Shown here piece by piece: positions 1 through 6,082 of a stretch of 6,217 nt of DNA. The stretch comes from Armatimonadota bacterium (lineage in GTDB: Bacteria; Sysuimicrobiota; Sysuimicrobiia; Sysuimicrobiales; JACQTN01). The stretch's first letter is position 1; every line of letters starts with the position of its first letter. Made by a program: the position numbers and the translations under genes. The stretch is from positions 1-6,217 of the forward strand of contig JACQTN010000332.1 in the NCBI GenBank assembly GCA_016210785.1, given 5' to 3'. The notes under the pieces are model-generated. The model ran no database searches and had not been told where the DNA came from. It saw only the letters and a list, made by a program, of their open reading frames with translations.

Positions 1-264
1 GCAATTTGCAACGTGCAGCGCGATGCCTCGACTGCGGGAGGAACTGTTACGATCAGGTTTCTGGGGTTCGTTTAACCATCCTGCGGCACTGTCGATGATC
101 CGCGCGCCAGCTGGCACCGCCCTGACGTCATACTTGGCGTGGACCGGGCAGATGGGGAGACATGACTGAGTCCTGGTGCCAATGGCAACCCGGGGAAGGC
201 AGGGACTTCGGGTCAGCGCGGCTCGCGTGGTACGGTGATCATGCAGAAAGCAGGTGCGATTTGA

Positions 265-396
265 TCGCCGGAGGCGCTGCACCGAGCACTTCCGGGTATC
301 GTCATCCATCCCATCGTGGGCAACCTGCTCGCAGCCGTGGGTGACGCGCTGGCCGACGATTTCCGCCGCCGGTTCGGTGGCGGCAAGGCGAAGTAA
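265..396 (+). pseudogene. Possible remnant or tail of a small hypothetical gene
   Basis: From 265 to the TAA at 394-396 one frame reads as a plausible protein C-terminus, ending in ...HPIVGNLLAAVGDALADD followed by a basic Arg/Gly/Lys tail. Third codon positions are mostly G or C, as in the confident genes. The frame is closed upstream by TGA at 262-264. Just before that stop, ATG 241 begins seven in-frame codons (MQKAGAI), so one base change in the TGA would restore a protein of about 50 residues. No ATG lies within the open part; GTG 316 is the only standard alternative start and has no Shine-Dalgarno sequence. The stop lies six bases from the stop of the minus-strand gene at 403, a tight convergent arrangement. 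It may be a decayed gene, a small gene with an odd start, or chance. No function can be given. Confidence 0.22.
365..384. repeat. GC-rich 6-bp inverted repeat near converging gene ends
   Basis: GCCGCC at 365-370 and GGCGGC at 379-384 are perfect inverted arms around an 8-base loop. The element lies just beyond the 3' end of the minus-strand gene at 403-1233 and inside the coding-looking tail that ends at 396. No T-run follows on either strand, so a classical intrinsic terminator is not supported. A stem that stabilises the 3' end is possible, but short GC-rich arms also arise by chance at this base composition. Confidence 0.25.
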
Positions 397-402
397 GGGG
401 GT

Positions 403-1233
403 TCACAGGCCTGTCCGCAGGTCCTGCCGGCAGAGCGCCGGGCCTCTTCCCCGGATCTGGGCGGTGGCGACCCGGCCGCCCAGCCGCTGCAGGGCACGCT
501 GCAGCAGGGGCGCCGGCCAGCCCCAGAGATCGCAGATCTCCTCCTCCGCGGCCGCGCCCACGATGCCCAGGTATCGCTCCAGCACCGCCGCCGCGGCCTC
601 GGCCTCTGTGATGGAGCCGGCGCGGTTGACGGCGGCGGGCAGCCACCGCGGGAAGGTGTCCCAGACATAGGCGTAGTTTCCCGGGTTGTCGCCCACCTCG
701 TCCACCTTCACGATGAAGAACCCTTCCTGCAGTTCCCGCAGCGCCCGCTGCAGGCGCTGGCCCAGGGCGTTCCCCTCCGGGTCGAAGAATTGACGCAGGT
801 CCCGCGTAGACGCCCGGCCCCGCGCGGCCAGGAATTCGTAGATCTCCTTGGCGAGCCGCGTCACCCGGCCTGCTCGATAGGCCACCAGGCAGTCGTCGGG
901 CTCGCCGACGTTGCCTGACAGCGCGTAAAAGTGGGGCAGGCAGTCTAGCGAGATGTAGGTCGGCTTGTGCCGGATGACCTTCCCGTAGTACAGGCGCTTC
1001 CGCCGCGGGAGCTCTTCCTTCCAGGTCCATGCCCAGTCCCACATGCGGCCCACGCTGCGGGTGGCCAGCACGTCGAACAGCCCGGGCAGGTCTCCGGGGC
1101 CGCGCGTGAATGCGTAGCAGAAGCCCATGGCGTTCACGAAACGCAGGCAGGCCCGCTCGGAGGCGACCCGGTGACCGGCCAGGACACGCCGGCGGTACCG
1201 GGCGAGGCTGGATGGGAGGATCATGGCAGCCAC
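403..1233 (-). CDS. AlkZ/YcaQ-related winged-helix protein
   Basis: The 276-residue product resembles the winged-helix proteins related to the DNA glycosylase AlkZ/YcaQ (HTH_42-like). AlkZ itself unhooks interstrand DNA crosslinks in the cytoplasm. Visible hallmarks are the opening helix and MGFCYAF segment (residues 36-42), the Trp-rich W65-W71 stretch running into KEELPRRKRLYYGK (72-85), and PTYISL (91-96). A winged-helix-like unit follows at about 128-200 (AKEIYEFLAARG, STRDLRQFF, then FFIVKVDEVG as the wing). A second helical segment lies at about 207-265. The protein is clearly shorter than the roughly 400-residue AlkZ, and I cannot locate that enzyme's catalytic Gln-x-Asp/Gln motif, so glycosylase activity is not established. 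The start is GTG 1231-1233; ATG 1222-1224, three codons in, is equally possible, and neither has a visible ribosome binding site. The gene is transcribed away from the M16 peptidase gene. The family call is from recalled sequence similarity; function in DNA repair is inference. Confidence 0.6.
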   Translation of the reverse strand: MAAMILPSSLARYRRRVLAGHRVASERACLRFVNAMGFCYAFTRGPGDLPGLFDVLATRSVGRMWDWAWTWKEELPRRKRLYYGKVIRHKPTYISLDCLPHFYALSGNVGEPDDCLVAYRAGRVTRLAKEIYEFLAARGRASTRDLRQFFDPEGNALGQRLQRALRELQEGFFIVKVDEVGDNPGNYAYVWDTFPRWLPAAVNRAGSITEAEAAAAVLERYLGIVGAAAEEEICDLWGWPAPLLQRALQRLGGRVATAQIRGRGPALCRQDLRTGL

Positions 1234-1406
1234 GAGGCGTTGTTTTGGCGCGCGCCGGCGTACTTCCTGTTCCGGGAGGGAACCGCGGACGGACCGTGCG
1301 GACGCGCGTCGCGCCCGGGAGCCGGTCCGGCGGGAGCGCAGAGGCGGAGCGGCGCGGGGTGAAAGCCGGAAGAACGAGGAGGGAGCACGCTGAGCAGGGG
1401 GCAGCG

Positions 1407-1430
1407 GCGTCCGGGGCGAATTCCGGACGC
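1407..1430. repeat. Perfect 8-bp inverted repeat in the divergent intergenic region
   Basis: GCGTCCGG at 1407-1414 and CCGGACGC at 1423-1430 are exact reverse complements around an 8-base spacer, and a G.T wobble could add a ninth pair. The element is about 175 bases upstream of the winged-helix gene start and about 290 bases upstream of the peptidase promoter -35 box. No T-run follows on either strand, so it does not look like an intrinsic terminator. It could be an operator for a dimeric regulator or a hairpin in an unknown transcript. The symmetry is seen directly; any function is inference. Confidence 0.45.
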
Positions 1431-1718
1431 GGTCACCGCTTGGAGCTGTCCCCGCCTGATACCATCCCGGGGTCCCCGCCAGACGCAGCGCACGATGCGG
1501 GCCAGCCGCTCAGACGTCCCGGGAGGCAAGAGGCGCGCTCGCGTGTTCGACGTAGGCGACCCGCGAGGGCTTCGGCGCGGGGCCCCGGCGGCCAGGGCCG
1601 GGTACGCGGGCGCACCCGGGGCGCCGGACACCCGCAGCCGCGCAGGCCCCGGGCGTCCAGGGGGCCGGGCCGCGCCCGTCGAAGCACACCTGGACGCCGC
1701 GGAGAGCCGTGGCCCGAT

Positions 1719-1747
1719 TTGACGGGTCGCGCGGGATAGGGGACAAT
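1719..1747 (+). promoter_or_regulatory. Predicted sigma70-type promoter of the M16 peptidase gene
   Basis: A -35 box TTGACG (1719-1724, five of six consensus bases) is followed after exactly 17 bases by a -10 box GACAAT (1742-1747, four of six, with the key A and T positions kept). Transcription would start near 1754, giving a leader of about 35 bases before the ATG at 1789. Correct spacing, strand and position relative to a well-supported start make this the best promoter in the window. It is a pattern match only. Confidence 0.6.
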
Positions 1748-1777
1748 CGCGGAGGACCCCCAGGAGGCCATTCCTTC

Positions 1778-1782
1778 AGGAG
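1778..1782 (+). promoter_or_regulatory. Ribosome binding site of the M16 peptidase gene
   Basis: AGGAG at 1778-1782 stands six bases before ATG 1789, near-ideal spacing, and fixes that start. A second, stronger match, AGGAGG at 1762-1767, lies too far upstream (21 bases) to serve the same ATG. Confidence 0.7.
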
Positions 1783-1788
1783 CACGGG

Positions 1789-4425
1789 ATGCCGGACCTC
1801 ATCGAACACACGCTCAGCAACGGGCTCAGGGTCGTTCTCAGCGAGACCCACACCGCCCCCGTGGCCACCTTATGGGTGTGGTACCGGGTGGGGAGCCGCA
1901 ACGAGGTGCCCGGCCTTACCGGAGTCTCCCACTGGGTGGAGCACATGCTCTTCAAGGGCACCACCAACTTCGCCAAGGGAGACCTGCCCAGGATCGTGGC
2001 GCGCCACGGCGGGTCGTGGAACGCCTTCACCTGGAAGGACTACACCGCGTACTATGAGGTCCTTCCCAGCGAGCATCTGGAACTCGCCCTGCGCCTGGAG
2101 AGCGACCGGATGCACAACGCGCTCTTCGACCCGCAGGAGGTGGACGGCGAGCGCACGGTGATCATCTCCGAGCGGGAGGGCCTGGAGAATTTCCCCCAGT
2201 TCTACCTCAGCGAGGAGGTGGAGGCCGCGGCCTTGAAGGCGCACCCGTACCGCTACCCGGTGATCGGGTGGAAGGAAGACCTGCGCGCCATCACCCGCGA
2301 GGACCTCTACCGGCACTACCGCACCCACTATCATCCCGCCAACGCCGTGGCCGTCGTGGCGGGAGACTTCGACCGCACGGTGCTGCGCGACCTGATCGAG
2401 CGATACTTCGGCTCCATCCCCCGCGGGCCCGCCGTCCCCGACGTGCGCGTGCACGAGCCCCGGCCGGAGGGGGAGCGCCGCGTCATCGTGCGGCGGCCGG
2501 GCGCCACCGGCTACCTGCACATCGCCTTCCACGCGCCGGCGGCGTCGCATCCCGACCACGCCGCGCTGAGGGTGCTGGACGGGATCCTGTCGGGTTTCCG
2601 CGGCGTCGTCTTCTCCGAGGGGCCGGGAGGCCGCAGCTCGCGCCTGTACCGGGCCCTGGTGGACCGCGGGCTCGCCACCGAGGCGTCCTCCGCTTACAGC
2701 ACCCGCATCGACCCCACGCTCTTCCACATGACTGCCACCGTGCGCACCGGTGTGGACCCGGAGGCGGTGGAACGCGCGGTGGATGACGAGATCGCGCGGT
2801 TGTGCGAAGAGCCGGTGGGCGAGGTGGAGCTGGCCAAGGTGAAGAAGCAGGCCCGCGCGCAGTGTGCCTACGCCCACGACGGCGTCTTCGGGCAGGCGGT
2901 GCTGCTGGGCGCGGCGGCCATCGTCGATTCTCTCGATCTGTACCACAAGATCATGGACCGCCTGGAGGCGGTCGATGCGGAGGCGGTGCAGGCGGCTGCC
3001 CGGCGCTACTTCGACCGCCGCGCCCGCACCACCGGCTGGTTCATCCCCGAGGGCGCGGGCAGCGCGGCGCGGCCAGCCGCGGCAGCGTACGCCCCGTCGC
3101 CGCCCGCCTGGTGGACCTCCCACGATCCTCACGGCGTCCCGCACAGCACCGCGGCGACGCGCGCTGTGCGCATCACGCCCGACACGGTGCTGCGCCGCGT
3201 GCTGCGCAACGGCCTGGTCCTGCTGGTGCACCGCAACCCGGCCAACGCCTCGGTGGTGTTCCACGGCTACGCGCGGGCCGCCGCCATGACCGAGACGCCG
3301 CAGCAGGCGGGCCTGGCCCGGTTCGTGGCCGCGACTCTGGAGCGCGGCACGGAGCGCCGGACCTCGCACCAGATCGGGGAGGCGCTGGACCGCCTGGGCG
3401 CGACGCTGGCGATCCAGTCCCACCAGGAGGTGACCGGGTTCAGCGCGCGCACGCTGGTCATGGATGCCGCGACCGTGCTGGGCATCGTGGCGGAGGTGCT
3501 CACCTCGCCGGCGTTTCCGGAGGACGAAGTTGAGAAGGTCCGCGGCGAACTGCTCACCGTGCTGCGCGAGATGGGCCAGGACACGCAGCGGGTGGCCGAG
3601 CGCGTCTTCCGCCGGCTGGCGTACCCGCCCGACCATCCGCACCACCGGTTCCCCGAAGGTGCAGCGGACGTGGTGGCCGGGCTGCGCCGGCAGGACCTGC
3701 TGGAGTTCCACCGCCGCTGGTACCGTCCCGATGGTGCCATCCTGGCGGTGGTGGGCGACGTGGATCCCGACGCCACCGCGGCGCTGGTGGAGCAGACTCT
3801 GGGCACGTGGCCGGCCGCCGGAGACGGCGCCGTGCCCGCGGTGCCGCCGGTGAGCCTGCCGCGCGCGCCGGTGCGGGAGGCCGTGGGGCTGCCGGGCAAG
3901 AGCCAGTCCGACATCGCCCTGGGCGTGCCGGGCATCACCCGCACCAGCCCCGACTATCACGAGGTCATGATGGCAGACATCATGCTGGGCCGGCTGGGGA
4001 TGATGGGCCGCCTGGGCGCCAACGTGCGCGAGAAGCAGGGGATGGCCTACTACGTCTACAGCCGGCTGCACGCGGGCCTGCTGCCGGGGCCGTGGATGGC
4101 CCGCGCCGGCGTCAATCCCGTCAACGTGGAGCGTGCCATCGACAGCATCCTCCACGAGGTGAAGCGCCTGCAGACCGAGCCCATCGACGCGGGGGAACTG
4201 GAGGACTGCCGCAACTACCTGTCCGGCTCCCTGGCCCTGCGCCTGGAGACCAACCAGGGCATGGCGCAGGCGCTGGCCGACATCGAGTTGTACGGGCTGG
4301 GGCTCGATTACCTGCTCCGGTTCCCGGGCATCGTCCGCGGCATCGGCGCACCGCAGATCCAGGAGGCGGCCCGGCGACGCTTCCCCACCGACGCGTGCGT
4401 CATCGCCGTGGCGGGACCAGAGTGA
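1789..4425 (+). CDS. Two-half M16 family zinc metallopeptidase (pitrilysin/insulinase type)
   Basis: This 878-residue protein is a fusion of two M16 halves, each with the two usual domains (about 5-150 and 165-400, then 468-610 and 632-860), joined by an Ala/Pro-rich linker at about 423-463. The first half carries the inverted zinc motif H48-W-V-E51-H52 and the third ligand E128, 76 residues after H52, as the family requires. In the second half the matching positions are R511, A514 and A515, so that site is dead. It keeps R747 and Y754 (REKQGMAY), the Arg/Tyr pair that in pitrilysin-type enzymes helps bind substrate in the other half's site. One active site per polypeptide is therefore expected, acting on peptides or small unfolded proteins held in a closed clamshell. 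No signal peptide or membrane segment is visible, so it is probably cytoplasmic. The start is fixed by AGGAG at 1778-1782 and a promoter at 1719-1747. The physiological substrate is unknown, and neighbouring genes give no hint. Confidence 0.93.
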   Translation: MPDLIEHTLSNGLRVVLSETHTAPVATLWVWYRVGSRNEVPGLTGVSHWVEHMLFKGTTNFAKGDLPRIVARHGGSWNAFTWKDYTAYYEVLPSEHLELALRLESDRMHNALFDPQEVDGERTVIISEREGLENFPQFYLSEEVEAAALKAHPYRYPVIGWKEDLRAITREDLYRHYRTHYHPANAVAVVAGDFDRTVLRDLIERYFGSIPRGPAVPDVRVHEPRPEGERRVIVRRPGATGYLHIAFHAPAASHPDHAALRVLDGILSGFRGVVFSEGPGGRSSRLYRALVDRGLATEASSAYSTRIDPTLFHMTATVRTGVDPEAVERAVDDEIARLCEEPVGEVELAKVKKQARAQCAYAHDGVFGQAVLLGAAAIVDSLDLYHKIMDRLEAVDAEAVQAAARRYFDRRARTTGWFIPEGAGSAARPAAAAYAPSPPAWWTSHDPHGVPHSTAATRAVRITPDTVLRRVLRNGLVLLVHRNPANASVVFHGYARAAAMTETPQQAGLARFVAATLERGTERRTSHQIGEALDRLGATLAIQSHQEVTGFSARTLVMDAATVLGIVAEVLTSPAFPEDEVEKVRGELLTVLREMGQDTQRVAERVFRRLAYPPDHPHHRFPEGAADVVAGLRRQDLLEFHRRWYRPDGAILAVVGDVDPDATAALVEQTLGTWPAAGDGAVPAVPPVSLPRAPVREAVGLPGKSQSDIALGVPGITRTSPDYHEVMMADIMLGRLGMMGRLGANVREKQGMAYYVYSRLHAGLLPGPWMARAGVNPVNVERAIDSILHEVKRLQTEPIDAGELEDCRNYLSGSLALRLETNQGMAQALADIELYGLGLDYLLRFPGIVRGIGAPQIQEAARRRFPTDACVIAVAGPE

Positions 4426-4460
4426 CGGCAGTGGAAAATTCCAGAAAGTGAGTGTCGGAG

Positions 4461-4503
4461 ATATCTGGGGGACCCGGGGGACGGACTGAAGGTCTGCAGA
4501 TAT
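4461..4503. repeat. Imperfect stem-loop between the peptidase and npdG genes
   Basis: ATATCTG (4461-4467) and CAGATAT (4497-4503) are exact inverted arms. Just inside them GACC (4471-4474) faces GGTC (4491-4494) across a small internal loop, leaving a 16-base apical loop. The same bases also form an imperfect direct repeat, with AGATAT followed closely by a G-run at both ends. No T-run follows. The structure begins 36 bases after the peptidase stop and ends about 177 bases before npdG. It might act as a 3' end stabiliser or processing site, or be a remnant of a dispersed repeat. The pairing is seen directly; the role is unknown. Confidence 0.35.
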
Positions 4504-4667
4504 GTCGGGGGGGTCACCGCAGATTCGAACAGCGGATTTCCGGGCGCGTCGGCGGCGGCGAGCGGGGCGAAACGGTGCACTTTGTGGCGGAGTTGAACGT
4601 ACCCCCCGGCTCACGGGTCGAGCACGAAGTAACGCAAGGCCAGAGTATGTTGGCAGGCATTCCTTGT

Positions 4668-4673
4668 AGGGAG
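4668..4673 (+). promoter_or_regulatory. Ribosome binding site deciding the npdG start
   Basis: AGGGAG at 4668-4673 lies six bases before ATG 4680. The frame is also open back to ATG 4452, but that upstream start has no good binding site and would add 76 residues of low-complexity sequence ahead of the Rossmann fold. This site therefore fixes the start at 4680. Confidence 0.75.
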
Positions 4674-4679
4674 ACACGG

Positions 4680-5327
4680 ATGCGCGTTGCCATCATCGGA
4701 GGAACGGGCAAGGAGGGGTTCGGGCTGGCCATGCGGTGGGCCCGCGCCGGCGTGGACATCATCATCGGGTCGCGCGACGCCCAGCGTGCGCAGGACGCGG
4801 CGGGCAAGGCAAATGCCGCGGTGGGCGCGCCCCGGGTCACGGGGATGCTGAACCCCGCGGCGGCCGCGGAGGCCGACATCGTCCTGATCAGCGTGCCGTT
4901 TGAGGGGCACCGCGCCATGGTGGCCGACCTCAAGGACGCCATGGCCGGCAAGGTGCTCGTCGACATCACGGTGCCGGTGGCCTTCGGGGGGGTGCCCGCG
5001 GTGGTGCCGGTGCCGGAAGGGTCTGCGGCGGAGGCGGCGCAGAAGCTCCTGGGACCGCGGACGCCGGTGGTGGCCGCTTTCCAGACGATCCCCGCGCATC
5101 TGCTGGCGGACGCGGAGAAGCCACTGGAGGGCGACGTCTTCATCTGTGGAGACGACGCCCAGGCGAAGGCCCGGGTGGTGGAACTGGTTCAGCAGATCGG
5201 CACCCGCGCCATCGACTGCGGCCCGCTCTCGCAGACCCACACGCTGGAGCGCATGACGGTGCTCCTGCTGTACCTGAACCGGCGCCTCAAGCGGCGGAGC
5301 CTGACCTACCGCCTCGTCGGGTTATGA
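4680..5327 (+). CDS. npdG: NADPH:coenzyme F420 oxidoreductase (F420-dependent NADP reductase)
   Basis: The enzyme transfers hydride between reduced coenzyme F420 and NADP+, joining the F420 pool to NADPH in the cytoplasm. The 215-residue product matches the usual length (about 210-230, as in archaeal Fno). It opens at once with the Rossmann fold: MRVAIIGGTGKEGFG, with the glycine motif at residues 7-13. This is followed by the second strand and G30-S31-R32, where Ser and Arg contact the 2'-phosphate and explain NADP preference. Family landmarks further on are SVPFEGH (71-77), VPV (98-100) before a Gly/Pro loop, FQTIPA (134-139), CGDD (156-159) and DCGPL (179-183) near the F420 site. A 76-codon upstream extension is rejected because AGGGAG sits six bases before ATG 4680 and homologues begin here. 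The stop overlaps the cofE start as ATGA, so the two are surely co-transcribed. I found no good promoter in the 254 bases upstream. Direction of hydride flow in this organism cannot be read from the sequence. Confidence 0.92.
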   Translation: MRVAIIGGTGKEGFGLAMRWARAGVDIIIGSRDAQRAQDAAGKANAAVGAPRVTGMLNPAAAAEADIVLISVPFEGHRAMVADLKDAMAGKVLVDITVPVAFGGVPAVVPVPEGSAAEAAQKLLGPRTPVVAAFQTIPAHLLADAEKPLEGDVFICGDDAQAKARVVELVQQIGTRAIDCGPLSQTHTLERMTVLLLYLNRRLKRRSLTYRLVGL

Positions 5328-6082
5328 GGCGGCTCGAGGTCGCCGCCCCAGAGGGCTTCCCCGACATCGTCCCCGGCGACGACCTCCCGCAGACGATCGC
5401 GGAGGTGCTGCGCCGCGACGGCCCCCTCCCCCAGGATGACGACGTGCTGGTGGTGGCCCAGAAGGTTGTCAGCAAGGCGGAGGGCAGCGTCGTCAACCTG
5501 GCCGAGGTGACCCCCAGCCCGCGCGCGGTGCAGATCGCGGCGGAGGTGGACCGGGACCCGCGCATGGTGGAGGTGGTCCTGCGCGAGTCGCGGGCCGTGG
5601 TGCGGACGCGGCCGGGGCTCATCATCGCCGAGCACCGGCTGGGCTTCATCTGCGCCAACGCCGGGGTGGATCACTCCAACGTGGGGCTCGGTGAGGACTA
5701 CGTGACCCTGCTGCCGCGCGATCCCGACGCGTCGGCGGCCGCCATCCGGGAAGCGATGCGCCGGGCGTTCGGCGCCGACGTGGCGGTGCTCATCAACGAC
5801 ACGCACGGGCGTCCCTTCCGGGAGGGCGTGATCGGCGTGTGCATCGGTGCCGCGGGGATGTCGGTGCTCAGCAGCTACATCGGCCAGCCTGACCGCTACG
5901 GCTACCTGCTGCGCGTGACCATCGAGGCGGTGGCGGACGAGCTGTCGTCGGCGGCCACGCTGCTGATGGGGCAGGCGGATGAGGGACGGCCGCTGGTGCT
6001 GATCCGCGGTGCCCGCATCGAGCACGGGGAGGGTGGTGCCGCGCCCCTGGTGCGCGAGCCGTCGAAGGACATGTTCCGGTGA
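5324..6082 (+). CDS. cofE: Coenzyme F420-0:L-glutamate ligase
   Basis: CofE uses GTP and divalent metal ions to add L-glutamate to F420-0, then further glutamates in gamma linkage, the last step of coenzyme F420 synthesis. The 252-residue protein has the family's length and landmarks: PDIVPGDDL (13-21), VVAQKVVSKAEG (43-54, nucleotide site), GFICANAGVDHSNV (107-120), INDTHGRPFREG (157-168, with metal-binding Asp159) and VADELSSAATLLMGQ (203-217). It ends with a typical REPSKDMFR tail, so it is full length. It lacks the C-terminal nitroreductase-like domain of actinobacterial FbiB and is the free-standing type known from archaea and other bacteria. The ATG overlaps the npdG stop as ATGA and has no clear Shine-Dalgarno sequence, suggesting translational coupling to npdG. 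Its own stop overlaps a possible next start as GTGA. The cofC, cofD and cofG/H steps are not in the window. Whether it makes di- or polyglutamate tails cannot be told from the sequence. Confidence 0.94.
   Translation: MRRLEVAAPEGFPDIVPGDDLPQTIAEVLRRDGPLPQDDDVLVVAQKVVSKAEGSVVNLAEVTPSPRAVQIAAEVDRDPRMVEVVLRESRAVVRTRPGLIIAEHRLGFICANAGVDHSNVGLGEDYVTLLPRDPDASAAAIREAMRRAFGADVAVLINDTHGRPFREGVIGVCIGAAGMSVLSSYIGQPDRYGYLLRVTIEAVADELSSAATLLMGQADEGRPLVLIRGARIEHGEGGAAPLVREPSKDMFR

Larger units (their letters stand above)
1..402. other. Left-edge region without a confident gene
   Basis: Nothing in this stretch can be assigned to a family. In frame 1 the first 24 codons (1-72) are open and end at TAA 73-75, reading as a short beta-strand-like tail (TVTIRFLGFV), so the window may begin in the last codons of an upstream plus-strand gene. 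Frame 2 is also open from base 2 to TGA 167-169, so the choice is unsafe. A plus-strand ATG at 162 opens 60 codons and has GGGGAG at 154-159, but only two bases separate them and the protein resembles nothing I know. The palindrome TGACGTCA sits at 123-130. The last part (265-396) looks more coding-like and is listed separately. GC content here appears lower than in the genes to the right. Confidence 0.5.
1234..1788. other. Long GC-rich divergent intergenic region
   Basis: This 555-base stretch separates the start of the minus-strand winged-helix gene from the start of the plus-strand M16 peptidase gene. It is extremely GC-rich, so several overlapping frames stay open on both strands, but all are rich in Arg, Pro, Gly and Ala, show no recognisable family and contradict one another. 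I call no gene. What it does hold is a 5-bp inverted repeat (GTTCC 1269-1273, GGAAC 1279-1283), an 8-bp inverted repeat at 1407-1430, and the promoter and ribosome binding site for the peptidase at its right end. I could not find a convincing promoter for the minus-strand gene. About 400 bases remain unexplained; a small RNA or an unrecognised leader is possible but unsupported. Confidence 0.55.

Noticed and set aside
123..130. TGACGTCA palindrome as an operator
   Set aside because: A single 8-base palindrome with no adjacent promoter or supported gene start; chance is sufficient explanation.
302..1042. A 246-codon minus-strand frame overlapping the winged-helix gene
   Set aside because: It lies in another frame of the same strand, with Arg/Gly/Pro/Ala-rich low-complexity content and no family resemblance, so it is a frame shadow.
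1274..1289. GGGAGGGAACCGCGG-like stretch recalling the T-box antiterminator core
   Set aside because: The diagnostic UGG before the ACCGCG is not preserved, there is no stem I or terminator pairing, and no aminoacyl-tRNA or amino acid gene follows.
1495..1722. A 75-codon plus-strand frame in the divergent intergenic region
   Set aside because: The composition is Arg/Gly/Ala/Pro-rich with no family resemblance or ribosome binding site, and competing frames are open on both strands.
4432..4443. TGGAA/TTCCA inverted repeat just after the peptidase stop
   Set aside because: The arms are five bases with a two-base loop and no T-run, too weak for a terminator.
4517..4535. Minus-strand GTTCGAATC with flanking complementary arms, like a tRNA T-arm
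   Set aside because: The stem has a T-T mismatch, and no acceptor stem, D-arm or anticodon arm can be found on the 5' side, so no tRNA is supported.
4593..4651. TTGAAC (4593-4598) and TATGTT (4646-4651) as a promoter for npdG
   Set aside because: The boxes are 47 bases apart, and neither has a partner at 16-18 bases, so no npdG promoter could be called.
1870..4677. A 935-codon open frame on the minus strand across the peptidase gene
   Set aside because: It is the antisense shadow of the M16 gene in high-GC sequence: its product is His/Arg/Gly/Ala-rich with no domain, while the plus strand carries clear catalytic motifs.
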